Position numbers and translations under genes: made by a program. A DNA stretch of 64,000 nucleotides from Bidens hawaiensis (lineage: Eukaryota > Streptophyta > Magnoliopsida > Asterales > Asteraceae): NCBI GenBank assembly GCA_021521415.1, contig JAIQDT010005014.1, positions 62,001 to 126,000 on the forward strand, written 5' to 3'. The notes below the pieces were generated by a model, which searched no databases, had not been told where the DNA came from, and saw nothing but the letters and a program-made list of their open reading frames with translations. This document shows, piece after piece, positions 45,364-57,388 of the stretch. Each line of letters opens with the position of its first letter. Positions within the stretch are counted from its first letter, which is position 1.

Positions 45364-46455
45364 CTAGTTGCCGCTCCTCCAGTTAAAGTTCTGATTGCCT
45401 CTCCATCCCGAATTATAAGAATTGAAAGAATTTGGGTTTCGGTTTGGATTTCCTATGAAGTCTACGGCCTCCTCCTGCGAACTGACTGGGCACTGAAAGA
45501 TATCATGCCCCTCTCTACAGATCTCACACAACTTGCTCTTCGTTTGCATATCCATCACCATCTTCGCCAACGCCTCGACCTGTGCCGTCAGTGCGGTGGT
45601 CGTGTCCACCGAATGCATGCCTCGTCAGATGGAATCAACGGTCTTACCTCCTCTGGTGGGTGGTCTCTGGTATCCACTCATAGCTAGCCTATTGAATAAA
45701 GCGATACACTCATCAGGGTCCTTAGTCGTCAACAGATTTCCTCTCGCCACCGTGTCGGGCATACTCTGCGCCGCGTACGTCACTCCATTATAAAATTTCT
45801 CGACGACCGCCCAATCTTGCAAGCCGTGGTTTGGGCACAACGCTAATAGATTCTTTAATCGCTCCCAGGTCTCGTAAAAACTCTCGGTGTCCTCCATCTG
45901 AAAAGAATGTATCTGGTTACGCAAACGAGCGGCCTTAGCCAGAGGATCATATTTTTCATGAAATTGGGTCTGCATGGCAGCCCAAGTAGCTATAGAGCCC
46001 TGTGGGAGGGACTCGAGCCACAGACTCGCTTGATCAGCAAGTGAAAACGGAAAGACACGGAGCTTAACGGCGTCTTCGGAAACGTCCGCAAGATGGAAAG
46101 TGTCGCAGATACGCACGATACGGGTGAGATGAGAGTGCGGGTTCTCGTGAAGCAACTCGTGAAACTGAGCAGAATGAGCAATGGTATTTAGAATGTTCGA
46201 TGGGATCTGCCAGTTCGTAGCAACTCCAATGGCGGGTGGTGCGATGCTGGATCTCGCGCCAGCATTGGCCGGTCGGGCCCGGTCCGCGACTGTCCTCCTC
46301 GGTGAAATGTCGCCTATGATCCTATCCCTATCGTCGGGGTCAACGGATGAAGAAGTGGACGAGGGTGAAATGGGACGATGTCTCTCACAAAACTCTCTTT
46401 CTGGCTCGGGGAATGCTTCAGTGTCGGGTGGTCCACGAGATCGAGTCTGTCGCAT
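45364..46455 (-). pseudogene. Element G gag with zinc knuckle
   Basis: Start at ATG 46455 (MRQTRSRGPPD). The retrotransposon gag core follows (FPFSLADQASLWLESLP, WAAMQTQFHEKY, ESFYETWERLKNLL), ending in an in-frame TGA at 45625-45627. The same frame continues at 45618-45364 with the knuckle CEICREGHDIFQC. A frameshift separates this from the next segment (45076). Gag would form the particle. Confidence 0.88.
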
Positions 46456-46584
46456 AAAACCTATAATTAGGAATAAGATTATCTTAACTATTCTAACAAA
46501 TAAGTAAAATAAAACAAAAATAATTACAAGTAGCATAAAAGGTAAGTCCTAACTCTGATTGCTCTCAAAACGCCTAAAACCGTG

Positions 46585-46602
46585 TCCCCGGCAACGACGC
46601 TA
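46585..46602 (-). other. Element G primer binding site
   Basis: Minus strand TAGCGTCGTTGCCGGGGA, an Asp-tRNA type site with two changes from the usual form, just inside the 5' LTR (46609). Confidence 0.82.
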
Positions 46603-46608
46603 AAAACT

Positions 46609-48141
46609 TGATGTGTGTCTAATAACTCTATAATAACGACCCTCACAACTAAGCTTTAATATTAAAATGAAAATCCTAAAACCACACACAACCGGCAAGT
46701 CACCGATCGCAAGTAGTATAGACCTAGGAAGTCCGAGTATCGAACACGTGGACACGTAAGACGCTAACGATCACTAACCCTAAACAAGACCTACCTTAGA
46801 ATAATATTATATTGATTTTTGATTTCTTTTAACTTAACTGAACTAACTGGACTAACTAACAAAACTTACCAAAAATAGAAAACTTAACGAGGAACTAACT
46901 GTGTTAACTTAGGATGGAGAAAAATGTCTACCTAGGTCTGAATCAAATTGTAGGCCTAACAAGCTAATGGATTGAATGACTTCAAGACACCGGTCCCTAA
47001 ATACGACACGACTAAGGATCGCTCGGGCTCACTGGATCACGTCTCGGTCTCACTCAACAAGCCTAAACTACTCAAAATCGCCTAAAATGACCAAACCGGG
47101 AAACAATTGCTAACGTGTTCTAATGAAGGATCACCTCTCGGTCTCACCAACACTCTAGAGACAACCCTACTTCTTATCACCTCTCGGTCTCAAAGAAGGT
47201 GCCTAACCGTTGTACTTTAACCAAATAATCATGCAACAAAACCCTACGGTTGTACCTACCGCAAACAAACCCTAAACACAAAGTCTAGAATCAAAAATGC
47301 ACCGATCAATCAACACAAAACTAATTAACCGACACACGGGGTTTATGCAATAATTTTCACCAAAATTTCCAGCCCTTAAACACAACCTATTTCATGTCTA
47401 AATCAAACTTTACATCAACAAATTAAGCCTATCAATCAAACAATCCATAAAACCTATCAAACACTAAAAATTTTCATCTTTCCTAGGTAGAACTAACAAG
47501 TTTAGCCGATGATCATATTTGGACAGAAATGAACAATTAATAAACACATCATAAAACTCATACCAAACATCTTAAAAATCATCCAACAATCTATAACAAT
47601 CATAAACAAGTCAATCTCAAACACAATTGCAAAACTATGTAGTCAATTGAACAAGTAAAATAATATGATGAACAATGTAAAAGATGGAAGGATATGGAGT
47701 GATTCCAGGCTGCTCCTTGGCTGTAGAATTGATGGTGAATGATCCCGAGACTTGTCCTTGCCTTCTTCTTCCTTCCCTAGCCGACAAAACCTTCAAACCC
47801 TAAGCCGAAAAAAGTGTTTCCTCCCTTGCTCTCCCTGCTGCTGGCCGATCGCAGCTACTGCTGTAGATTAGGTTTTTTTTTTCTTTTATATGTTATGTTA
47901 TAAAATGAGGCTTGGGCTTTTCCATGATGTAACGGACTGGGCCTTGAGTTTTTACTTTAAAACATATGCATAAAAGGCTCGTAAACTATTCCAAAAGCTC
48001 GGTTTCTCTCTTCCTTTCACCCAAAACCTACAATATGAATAAAATTATCTAAAACCTATCTAAAACGAGTTAAAAAATATAAAATATAATACAATACGTT
48101 GATAAAACGTGCGGAAAATGCGAGTGTTTTACAACACATCA
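46609..48141 (-). repeat. Element G 5' LTR (1533 bp)
   Basis: Same termini as the 3' LTR. It lacks about 150 bp present in the other copy, with the deletion point near 47156. Confidence 0.93.
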
Positions 48142-49233
48142 ATGGTGATGGTAATGAAGGGTATGAAAAGTTCGAAGAAGGATATCCAAGCGGGGTTGAT
48201 GGGAATCAGTTGAGGATTCAAGGGTAGTTTGGGTATGGATCCGACCTTCAACTGCAACAACAAGTGCAACAATGGGGTGGACCACATGTCAATCAAATAC
48301 AACAACCACAACCATTGCAACAAGTTCCAAAACAACCGCAGTTTCAACAACCTCAATTTCAACAACCAAATCCCCAACCGCAAGTTTAACAAAATATGCA
48401 ACAAAGGCCTATTTACCGACAAATGGGTTAACCAAGAGTACCATTGGAGGTACCAAGAAGACATGCAACGGAAATGGTTAGGGGAATAGAGGCTCATTTT
48501 CGACCAATCATCACCAATAACCCATCTTCGGTGGTTATTCCTCAAAACCACCAAGGAAGAACATTTGAGGTGAGAACCAATGCATTCCAAAGTTTACCAA
48601 AGTACAAGGGTTTAGCAATGGAAGAACCCTATTTTCATTTGGAGGCATATGACTCCATTTGCAACACGATTGGGGGTCAAGGTTTTACACCGGATGAGGT
48701 GAAATTGGTTTTATTTCAATTTTCGTTGGAGGATAAGGTGAAGAGATGGTGTTACACATTGCCATCCGCATCGATTTATACTTGGGCCAAGATGCAACAA
48801 AGGTTCTTAGAAGAGTTTTACACGGCCCAAAAGACTAATAATGCGAGACGAAGTTTGAGGTCTTTCCAACAACAATCGGGTGAAATGTTTCATGAAGCAT
48901 TCGAGAGGTTCAACATGATGATCAAGAATTGTCCACATCATGGTATAGCTCTTTGGGAGTTGTTGAATGCTTTTAATGAAGGGTTGAATGCGGAGGACGA
49001 AAGGGATTTGATGTCAATCAAAAATGGTACTTTCGGTACCAATTATGAACAAGATGATTGGGCATTCTTGGAACAAATATCGGTCACATCAAAGAGAAAA
49101 GCTCAAACTGCAAGAAGAGCAAGACCGGCAATTGGAAGACCGCAAGTTCATGCTGTGGAAGATGTGGGGGTACAAACTACTAATCAAAGAATTGATGTTT
49201 GTACCAATTTTAATGAGTTGGGTCATGGGGCTG
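48142..49233 (+). pseudogene. Athila-like gag, central part
   Basis: Continuation of the gag begun at 37323. The first 300 bp is Gln/Asn-rich with a stop at 48388. 48444-49233 is open and contains the gag core (YFHLEAYDSICNTIGGQGF, VKRWCYTLPSASIYTWAKMQ, EMFHEAFERFNMMIKNCPHHG). It ends near a knuckle-like CTNFNELGHGA, where the solo LTR interrupts it. Confidence 0.85.
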
Positions 49234-50907
49234 TGATGTGTGTCTAATAACCCTATAATAATGACCCGCACAACTAAGCTTTAATATTAAAACGAAAATC
49301 CTAAAACCACACACAACCAGCAAGTGTACCGATCGCAAGTAGTATAGACCTAGGAAGTCCGAGTATCGAACACGTGGACACGTAAGACGCTAACGATTAC
49401 TAACCCTAGACAAGACCTACCTTAGAATAATATTTAATTGATTTTTGGTTTTTACTTAGTTAACTGGACTAACTAACAAAACTTACCAAAAATAGAAAAC
49501 TTAACGGGGAACTAACTGTGTTAACTTAGGGTGGAGAAAAACGTCTACCTAGGTCTGAATCAAATTGTAGGCCTAACAAGCTAATGGATTGAATGACTTC
49601 AAGACACCGGTTCCTAAAGATGACACGACTAAGGATCGCTCGGGCTCACTGGATCACCTCTCGGTCTCACACAACAAGCCTAAACTACTCAAAATCGGCT
49701 AAAAACCAAACTGGGAAATAATTGCTAACGTGTTCTAATGCTAGATCACCTCTCGGTCTCACCAACACTCGACCCTAATGGCAATGAATACTACACAACC
49801 AGGGATAGAGGAACAATTCAACTTAAACTAAAATAGATCAACTAGTCGCTCAAAACACATAAACCTGACAAGAAACGAACTCGCTCTCGCGCAATCCTTA
49901 TTCTAGCATTCAAAGGCAATGAGACAACCCTACTTCTTATCACCTCTCGGTCTCAAAGAAGGTGTTTAACCACTGTAATTAATCCAATAAATCATGAAAC
50001 GTAACCCTGCGGTTGTACCTACCGCAAACAAACCCTAAACACAAAGTCTAGAATCAAACAATGCACCGATCAATCAACACAAAACTAATTAACCGACACA
50101 CGGGGTTTATGCAATAATTCACCAAAATTTCCAGCCCTTAAACACAACCTATTTCATGTCTAAATCAAACTTTACAATAACAATTCAAGTCTATCAATCA
50201 AACAATCCATAAAACCTATCAAAACCTAACAATAATCATCATTCCTAGGTAGAACTAACAAGATTAGCCTAACATATTACTTGGACAGCAGCATATACTC
50301 ACTAAAAACACCATAAAACTCATACCAATCATCTCAAAAATCATTCAACAATCAATCCTACTCATAAACACTTCAATCTTTCAATCAATCGCAAAACTAG
50401 TAATCAATTGAACAAGTATAAAAAGATGATGAACAATGTTATGAAAAGAAAGATATGGATGAATTCCGGGCTGTTCTTGGCTGCTACAACTGATGAGAAA
50501 CGTCCCCGAGGCTTGGTTCTTGTGTCTTCTTCCTTCCCTAGCCGTCACACGATCAAATCCTAAGCCGAAAAAACTTTTTCTTCCTTCCTCCCTTCTTCTC
50601 CTGCTGCTGCGGTCGCTGCAACTGTTCCAGCAGCTAGGGTTTTTTTAATTTTTTATATATTATATTATAATGTAATATTTGGGCCTCCATGATGCATACG
50701 GGCCGGGCCTTGAGCTTTGTCTTGAACTTGTATGCGTAAAAGGCTCGTAGAATGCTCGAAAAGCTCGGTTTCTTTCTTTCTTTCACCCAAAACCTACAAG
50801 ATTAATAAATGTATGTAAAACATATCTAAAGCGAGTTAAAATATATAAAATATAATATAATACGTAGATAAAACGTGCGGAAAAAACGTGTGTTTTACAA
50901 CACATCA
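49234..50907 (-). repeat. Solo LTR of the element G family
   Basis: 1674 bp with termini TGATGTGT ... ACACATCA and a 5-base target duplication GGCTG on both sides (49229-49233, 50908-50912). It is more diverged from the two LTRs of element G than they are from each other. A solo LTR arises when the two LTRs of an inserted element recombine and the body is lost. Its orientation is the same as the LTRs of element G. Confidence 0.93.
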
Positions 50908-50912
50908 GGCTG

Positions 50913-52281
50913 ATGTGTGTACGGTAGGTTAATCACAAGTTGAGGAGGTAAATGCACTTCAAGGCCAAGGGGGTGGTAATCGGAATTTCAACATGAACTC
51001 AAACACTTACCACCCCGGGTTGAGAAATCATCCAAATTTCCGTTATGGAAATCAAGCAACATAATTCTAAGGGACTTCTCAAACCACCTGTATCCCTCTT
51101 CAACAATACCTCAACAAATGAAATCAAAGTCAATTTCAAGGAACGGGTGGTAATCAAGGCGGGTCTTCGGGCCAAAGTTCATCAAGTGGGAATGAAGTGA
51201 TGGACATGCTTAAGATGATGCAACAAGAGATGTAAAAGAGGAATCAGTTGGATGAAGCTCGTATACAAAAAGATGAAATTCGTGACAAGGCCATCCAATC
51301 ATTGACAACTCAAATGGGCCAACTTGCAACCGAGGTAACTAACTTTAAGAAGAACAATGGTCAACTTCCGAGTGACACCAAGGTGAACCCTACTCACACT
51401 ACTTCTTACAATGTGCTGATTAATCAGGTAAGTGTTTTAAGAAGTGGTAAGGAATTTAAAATCAATACCACACCGGAATTAGTTGAAGGTGTGGTAGAGG
51501 ATGTGACAGGGGTAGAAAGTGAAGATGAACAAGCTTCACCCATTCAACCCCCTAAACCATCCACATTTTCAAACAAATATTCGGGTCAAAATGAACTTTT
51601 AAACGATAAAAGCAAGGAAGTGGGAGAGGTTCCAATTCCATTTCCTTCAGCCTTGATCGATCCGGGTAAGAAAAACATGATTTTAAAAGGGGGTCCTCAA
51701 AAGGAGGAGATGTGGGAGGTATTCAAACAGGTTAAAGTGAATTTACCTTTACTCGAAGCAATAAAACAAGTACCCACTTATGCAAAATTTTTAAAAGAAT
51801 TATGCACTCAAAAGAGGCAACAAAAAGTGCCTAAACGGGTAGATTTAACCAGGCGGGTAAGTGCGGTTTTAAAATGAGACCTCCCTCCTAAGCTTCAAGA
51901 TCCGAGAACACCCTTAATTAACATTCAAGTGGGTGATTTTAAAATGTCTAGGGCGTTATTGGATCTTGGGGCCGGAGTGAGTGTGCTCTCGGGGGGTTTA
52001 TATGACCAATACAACTTTGGTCCTTTGAAACACGTGGAGACCACGGTTGTATTGGCTGATTTATCTCATAAACTTCCCCGTGGAGTCGTACAGGATGTAA
52101 TTGTAAAGGTAGAGGATTTTTATTATCCTGTGGATTTTTGGGTGTTGTATTATTCATCAGGTGACTTAAGTCAACAACAAAATGTTATCTTGGGTCGACC
52201 ATTTTTAACGCGGCCCATGCAATCATTGATTGTAGATATGGTACCGTTGACATGGCTTTTGACAACAGGAAAAAGCGCTTA
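50913..52281 (+). pseudogene. Athila-like gag end and aspartic protease
   Basis: After the solo LTR the frame continues with an Asn/Gly-rich segment. 51248-51877 is open (LATEVTNFKKNNGQLPSDT, and LPLLEAIKQVPTYAKFLKEL before the protease). A TGA at 51875-51877 breaks it from 51929-52282, which carries the retropepsin core with active site ALLDLGAGVSVLS (DLG form) and VILGRPFL. The protease would mature the polyprotein. Confidence 0.86.
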
Positions 52282-52428
52282 AATGTTTTTACTAATGTTG
52301 CTAATTCTTTGAGTGGTGAAGAATGTTTTTTTGGCAGATGTGGTGGATCATTGCAATCCTCATGAATACGATGAGGTTGTGTAGAGGCTTGTCTTTGTGA
52401 TGATTCTGAACAGGTACAAGTTTGTGCT

Positions 52429-53486
52429 TTGCGGATGGAGGAACAAAAATATAATGCTCTAGCTCTACAAGAGGGAAGACCACCATTGACACAACAATGG
52501 GAGAGTTTGCCAAAGGAAATCAATTCGGATACCAAACCATCTTTGGAGTGTCCACCAAAGGTGGAGTTGAAGGAGCTCCCGAGTCACTTGAAGTATATGT
52601 TTTTAGGGGAGAATGAAACCCTCCTAGCTATCACTGCTTCGAATTTGGAGCAAGAGCAGGAGCGGGCATTAGTGAAGGTGTTGGAAGCACATAAAGCAGC
52701 TATTGGATGGACACTTGCGGATTTAAAAGGTATTAGTCCTATTGTTATGCATAAAATAATTACAGATGAGGAGGCTAAACCAACAAGGGAGACTCAAAGG
52801 AGATTGAACCCGAATTTGTGGGAAGTGGTAAAAAAAGAGGTAATCAAATGGTTAGATGCGGGGATTATTTATCCCATTTCAGATAGCTCATGGGTGAGCC
52901 CGACACAGGTAGTGCCCAAACTAGTGATAGCACGGTGGGAGCGGTTTTGGGTCAAAGAGTGGACAAAAAGCCAGTGGTGATCTATTATGCAAGCAAAACT
53001 TTATCCGAGGCACAATTGAACTACACCACCACCGAAAAGGAGTTGCTTGCGGTGGTGTATGCCTTAGATAAGTTTCGCTCGTATACTTTGGGAAGTAATG
53101 TTGTGGTGTACTCGGATCATAGTGCGGTGCGTTATTTGATGGAAAAGAAATATGCGAAGCCACGTTTGATTCGATGGGTGTTATTATTACAAGAGTTCGA
53201 TCTCGAAATTCGTGACAAGAAGGGTTGTGAGAATGTAGTTGCTGATCATTTGTCGCAAATTACCCTTGAGGGTGTTGATGATCCGAAGGAGATAAACGAG
53301 AAATTTTCGTATGAACAGTTGCTTGTTGTTTCAACCGCACCGTGGTATGCTCATTATGTCAATTATTTGGCCACGGGGGCAATTCCGGAATTTTGGTCAA
53401 AGAAGAGAGGCAACAATTCACAACCCAAGTTAAGCAATACATTTGGGATGAACCGAATCTCTTCAAGATTGGAGCAGACCAAGTAG
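52429..53486 (+). pseudogene. Athila-like reverse transcriptase (core deleted) and RNase H
   Basis: The first frame (52429-52980) reaches the opening of reverse transcriptase ([21 protein letters not shown]). At about 52915-52925 it jumps directly to the RNase H start ([22 protein letters not shown]), continuing in the other frame to 53486 ([41 protein letters not shown]). The palm with its catalytic Asp residues, roughly 200 residues present in element G, is missing, so cDNA synthesis is impossible. Confidence 0.9.
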
Positions 53487-54651
53487 TGAGAAGATGTGTA
53501 CCCAAGAATGAAGTACAAGAGATTTTGAAACATGCCCATTCATCGGCATGTGGGGGCCATTTTAGTGGCTCTAAAACGGGGTACAATGTACTTATGTGTG
53601 GGTTTTATTGGCCAACAATTTTTTAAAGATGCCAATGAATATGCTAGGCATTGTTTACATTGTCAAAGAATGGGGGGTATATCGAAGAGAAACGAAATGC
53701 CTCTACAACCTATTTTGGTTGTTGACATATTTAATGTATGGGGCATAGACTTCATGGGCCCATTTCCAAACTCATGTGGGTATCTCTATATTCTTGTTGC
53801 GGTTGATTGTGTCAAAGTGGGTAGAAGCGGTTGCAACAAGAACTAATGATCATTCCGTGGTGTGCAAGTTTGTTCAATCCAACATCTTCTCAAGGTTCGG
53901 GATTCCCCGGGTTATCATAAATGATGGTGGATCGCATTTCAAGAACATTGCATTTGGCAAATTGTTGAAACGTTATGGTGTGAATCACCGAATTGCAACG
54001 CCTTACCACCCTCAAACAAGTGGCCAAGTTGAAGTTTCGAATCGATAAATCAAAGAAATTTTAATGAAGACGGTGCGGGTTGATAAAAAAGATTGGTCGA
54101 TTAAGTTAGAGGATGCATTGTGGGCTTATCGCACGGCCTACAAGACACCGATTGGTACCACTCCTTATCGGTTGGTGTATGGGAAGGGTTGTCATTTTCC
54201 AATGGAGTTGGCTCATCGGGCATTATGGGCAATTAATAATGTCAATATGGATTACAAGGAAGCCGGTGAGTTAAGGAAGTTGATATTGAACGAGTTGGAG
54301 GAAATCCGGGATGAAGCATATGAATGTGCTTCGAAATACAAAGAGAAATTGAAGAGGGTGCATGATGCCAAGATAAGGAAACGAACATTTGAGGTTGGGC
54401 AAAAAGTATGGCTTTATAATTCAAGACTCAAACTGTTTCCCGAGAAGCTCAAAAGCAAATGGATGGGCCCGTATGTGATCACAAGAGTCGGGAGGTTTGG
54501 TGATGTAGAAATTGAAGACATGCAAAGTCAAGATAAGCAAGTTGTGAACGAACATCGCCTCAAACCTTATTTGGAAGGAAAGGATTTGAAGATGATTGAC
54601 GAAGACAAGGTGAGTTTTCTTTTAAGCTCACCGGATGGCTCCATTTCTTAA
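53400..54651 (+). pseudogene. Athila-like integrase
   Basis: Zinc domain (HAHSSACGGHFSG; HCLHCQRMGG), core with Asp in [10 protein letters not shown], Asp in INDGGSHF and Glu in GQVEVSNR, and C-terminal tail ([21 protein letters not shown]). It is interrupted by frameshifts near 53400, 53620 and 53810 and a TAA at 54046-54048. The last 195 codons (54064-54651) are open to the natural end. Confidence 0.9.
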
Positions 54652-55427
54652 AGGAAAAGCTCAATGTTGTATAGTGTAAATAGTTTTTGTTAAATATTTA
54701 TTTTTAAAATTACCTTTCTCATGCGAGTGTGTTTGAACCAAGTGTGGGGAAGTTCTTACGAATTTCTTTACCGTGTTGAGGACAACTCGGGTTTTTCATG
54801 GGGGGTAGGGTAGTTTAAATTTCTAATTGTTAGTATGAATTTGTCATTACGTTTTTTTTAATGGTTAAAAAAAATTCAGGGTCCACCGTGGACCACGGTG
54901 CACACCGTGGCCCACGGTCTAGTCACGGTCAAGGTTTTAGCCACGGTACGGTCCTTTCTTTTCATTTTGGTTCAACATCACCATGGACCACGGTTCACAC
55001 CGTGGCCCACGGTCCAAGCTGAATAATTCGTTGACCTGGTCAACCGTGGACCACGTTTCACACCGTGGCCCACGGTGCGCGTTCCTCTGCTGCAATTTGA
55101 CGGGTTTTAAGGTACATAAACGAATTTTATTTTTTTCTACAACATATTTCAGCCACAAACTTCACCAACCATCTTCTCTACCTTCATACTCTATCTTTCA
55201 AACCCTTATTTCACCATCACTTCTTCCAATTAACCACCAAAACCTAAGTTGGTTAACCACTTTCTAAGTGAATTTGTGAGAGGATTAACAATACAAACCT
55301 TATTCCCTTTCGTTCGTAAGTTGTAACCCGATTGTGAGGGTTAGGGTTCCGAAAATTTCAAAGATTTTTGGGGTTTTCTTGTTTGCCTGTCCAAGTGCTT
55401 GTTTATCACCATAAACATCAAATCAAG
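54652..55427 (+). other. Non-coding region after pol, with palindromic repeats
   Basis: Contains the polypurine-like motif AAGTGTGGGGA (54740-54750). Three clusters of ACCGTGGNCCACGGT palindromes lie at 54881-54921, 54980-55018 and 55040-55078. A CT-rich leader-like stretch (55150-55260) precedes the probable intron. Confidence 0.75.
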
Positions 55428-55721
55428 GTATGTTCATTATAAATTCTTTGAATACATTGCAACAATTGTTAAGGTAGTGTTGATTTGTGTAAACCCACTT
55501 GCTTGTTGGTTATAATGGTTACAAATTATAGTTGTGGATAAGAGATAAATGCTTGAAATTGGTGATTTTCCATTGAAAAATTGAAAATTTGAGTGTTTAT
55601 TGAAGTTTTGTGATATTGGTTAAGTATATAATGAGTTGATTATCCACAACTATGGTAACAAGCAAGTGTGGGGAGAAACATATTGAATTGATTTGGTTGT
55701 TTTGGTGGTTTTTGTGTGTAG
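55428..55721 (+). other. Probable intron before the ATHILA ORF-1-like gene
   Basis: Donor CAAG|GTATGTTC (55428) and acceptor TTTTTGTGTGTAG (ending 55721), directly followed by ATG 55722. The 294-bp stretch is AT-rich with no ORF. A second AAGTGTGGGGA motif lies inside it (55664-55674). Splicing is inferred from signals only. Confidence 0.55.
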
Positions 55722-57388
55722 ATGGGACGAACTTCGGATAAAGGTAAAGGAAAGGCAACATCTTCGAGTGGCCGGGCTGCGCAAGCTAAGCGACAACGGT
55801 TGAGAGAAGAGCAAGAGCATGTGCAAGTAGAAATCCCGAAACCCAACTGGAAGGGTGGGGTATTATCGAGTTATGCTTTAGAATGGCAGCCGGAGTTATT
55901 TAAGGATAAGACGAGCAATATAAGAGACAGGTTGGAAGGTTTTATGTGTGAGAAGGAAGTGACCGACTCAGGTCTTGAAGTATTTGGTGTGTTCGACAAG
56001 TTTGAAGCATTAGGTTGGGAAGATGCTCTCCAGTGTTACGATGGAAAGAGCATGGTATTATATGATAGGGAGATTGAGGAGTGGGTATCTACCCTGCGGC
56101 GCCCACCATTTAAGAGAGGCTCAAACTTGAAGTTGATTAGTACCGTGGGTGGAACGACAGTGGATATGTCTTTTGAAACACTCAATCAAATTGCTTGGTT
56201 CGACAGCAAGCCATCTAATTCATATGTATATCCATCGGTCAGAGATCTGTTTGACCATCCTGACAAAAGTCCGCAATGATATAATATATTATCGTCGGTA
56301 TTGAAAGGGGGGACAGGTACAGGGTCGAACTTTAAAAGAAAGGAGTTGAGGATTGAAGCGCAATTGTTGATGACAATATGTTTGTCCAATGTGGTACCCC
56401 GTCGGAGCGACATTTCAGTAGTGAGAAATAGTGATATGCCGGTTTTGGCCACATTAATGACTGGCAAGCCACGAATTTCCTTTCGCTACTTAGCTATGTT
56501 AAACATACGGACGAGTAGAGAGAGCAACAAGAGAAAGTTAATCCCTCACTGCCGACTGATAACGGCGATACTGAAATTGCATGGCGCTATTCCAGCAGGC
56601 GCATTGGGTTGAAGAAGGTATTTACGGTACACAAGTTGGATGCGTTGGGGCCAGGTTGGATATATACCAAGAGCGAAAGATACCATCAGTTGAAGATCGG
56701 TAATGAGAAATGGAGAGTATTAAGGGAGGATGTTGAACAAGAAGCGGGTGAAGACCGGGAGGAAATAATGGAGGAAGGAAGTGATGATGAAGACATGGAG
56801 GTGGTTGGTGGTGATGAGAATGCGGGTGGTAGTGGATCCCAACAAAGGGGTTGGGACTATTCTTTGGGATATGCTTTATATGGAGATAATTGGGCCCACA
56901 TGGGTTCGATAAATGAGGTGGTGGAGAGGCATCGGCCCTCCACTTTCGATAATTGGTCGGAGGAGGCCCGAGCCCTTTTCGACCACCAAACTTTCATGGG
57001 GGCTCATCATGAACAAGCCGAGAAAGAGAGGCATGACCGTAACGAGATGTGGAACCGTGCTTACGCTTATGCGTGGGAGCACGAATCAAACATGCGGTAT
57101 ATGGATGACCGAAATAGGAGAATGCACGAACAATGGCATGCAAGTGAAGAGGTCGTTCCAGATCCACCATGTGTGGATTACACATCTTTGCCTCCATACG
57201 ACGGCTCTATGCGATACCCCGAGCCTCTATTGCATCACTCCATGTGGGTGGACCCGATGCAATCGATGGCACCACCACCACCATCATCGGGAGAAGGCAG
57301 CAGCGGCGGAAGTGGAACTTTTAACTTTGGTGAATTTTCGGACTTTATAACCTCCATTTTCGGGCCGCCACAACCGCCCTACTACTGA
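55722..57388 (+). pseudogene. ATHILA ORF-1-like gene
   Basis: ATG 55722 opens a basic N-terminus (MGRTSDKGKGKATSS), then a segment with VFDKFEALGWEDALQCYDG and VYPSVRDLFDHPDKS. By recall it resembles the ATHILA ORF-1 family, found downstream of pol in Athila elements and sometimes called envelope-like. A TGA at 56277-56279 and a frameshift near 56607 break it. The last part (56609-57388) is acidic, then Gly/Ser/Pro-rich, ending at a TGA. No signal peptide or clear transmembrane segment is seen, so the envelope idea has no direct support. Its function is not known. Confidence 0.72.

Larger units (their letters stand above)
37797..48141 (-). mobile_element. Nested Ty3/gypsy element G, nearly complete
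   Basis: Full-structure element of 10.3 kb on the minus strand: 5' LTR 46609-48141, primer site, gag, protease, reverse transcriptase, RNase H, integrase, polypurine tract, 3' LTR 37797-39474. Target duplication ATGGT at 37792-37796 and 48142-48146. The integrase has no chromodomain and its D,D-35-E region has the WGIDFMGPF motif of the Athila/Tat side of Ty3/gypsy. The two LTRs are almost identical apart from one deletion of about 150 bp in the 5' copy, so the insertion looks recent. Frameshifts and stops in gag and reverse transcriptase disable it. Confidence 0.95.

Noticed and set aside
55722..57388. True envelope glycoprotein of an endogenous virus
   Set aside because: No signal peptide, transmembrane segment or cleavage site is visible; only the position after pol resembles an envelope gene.
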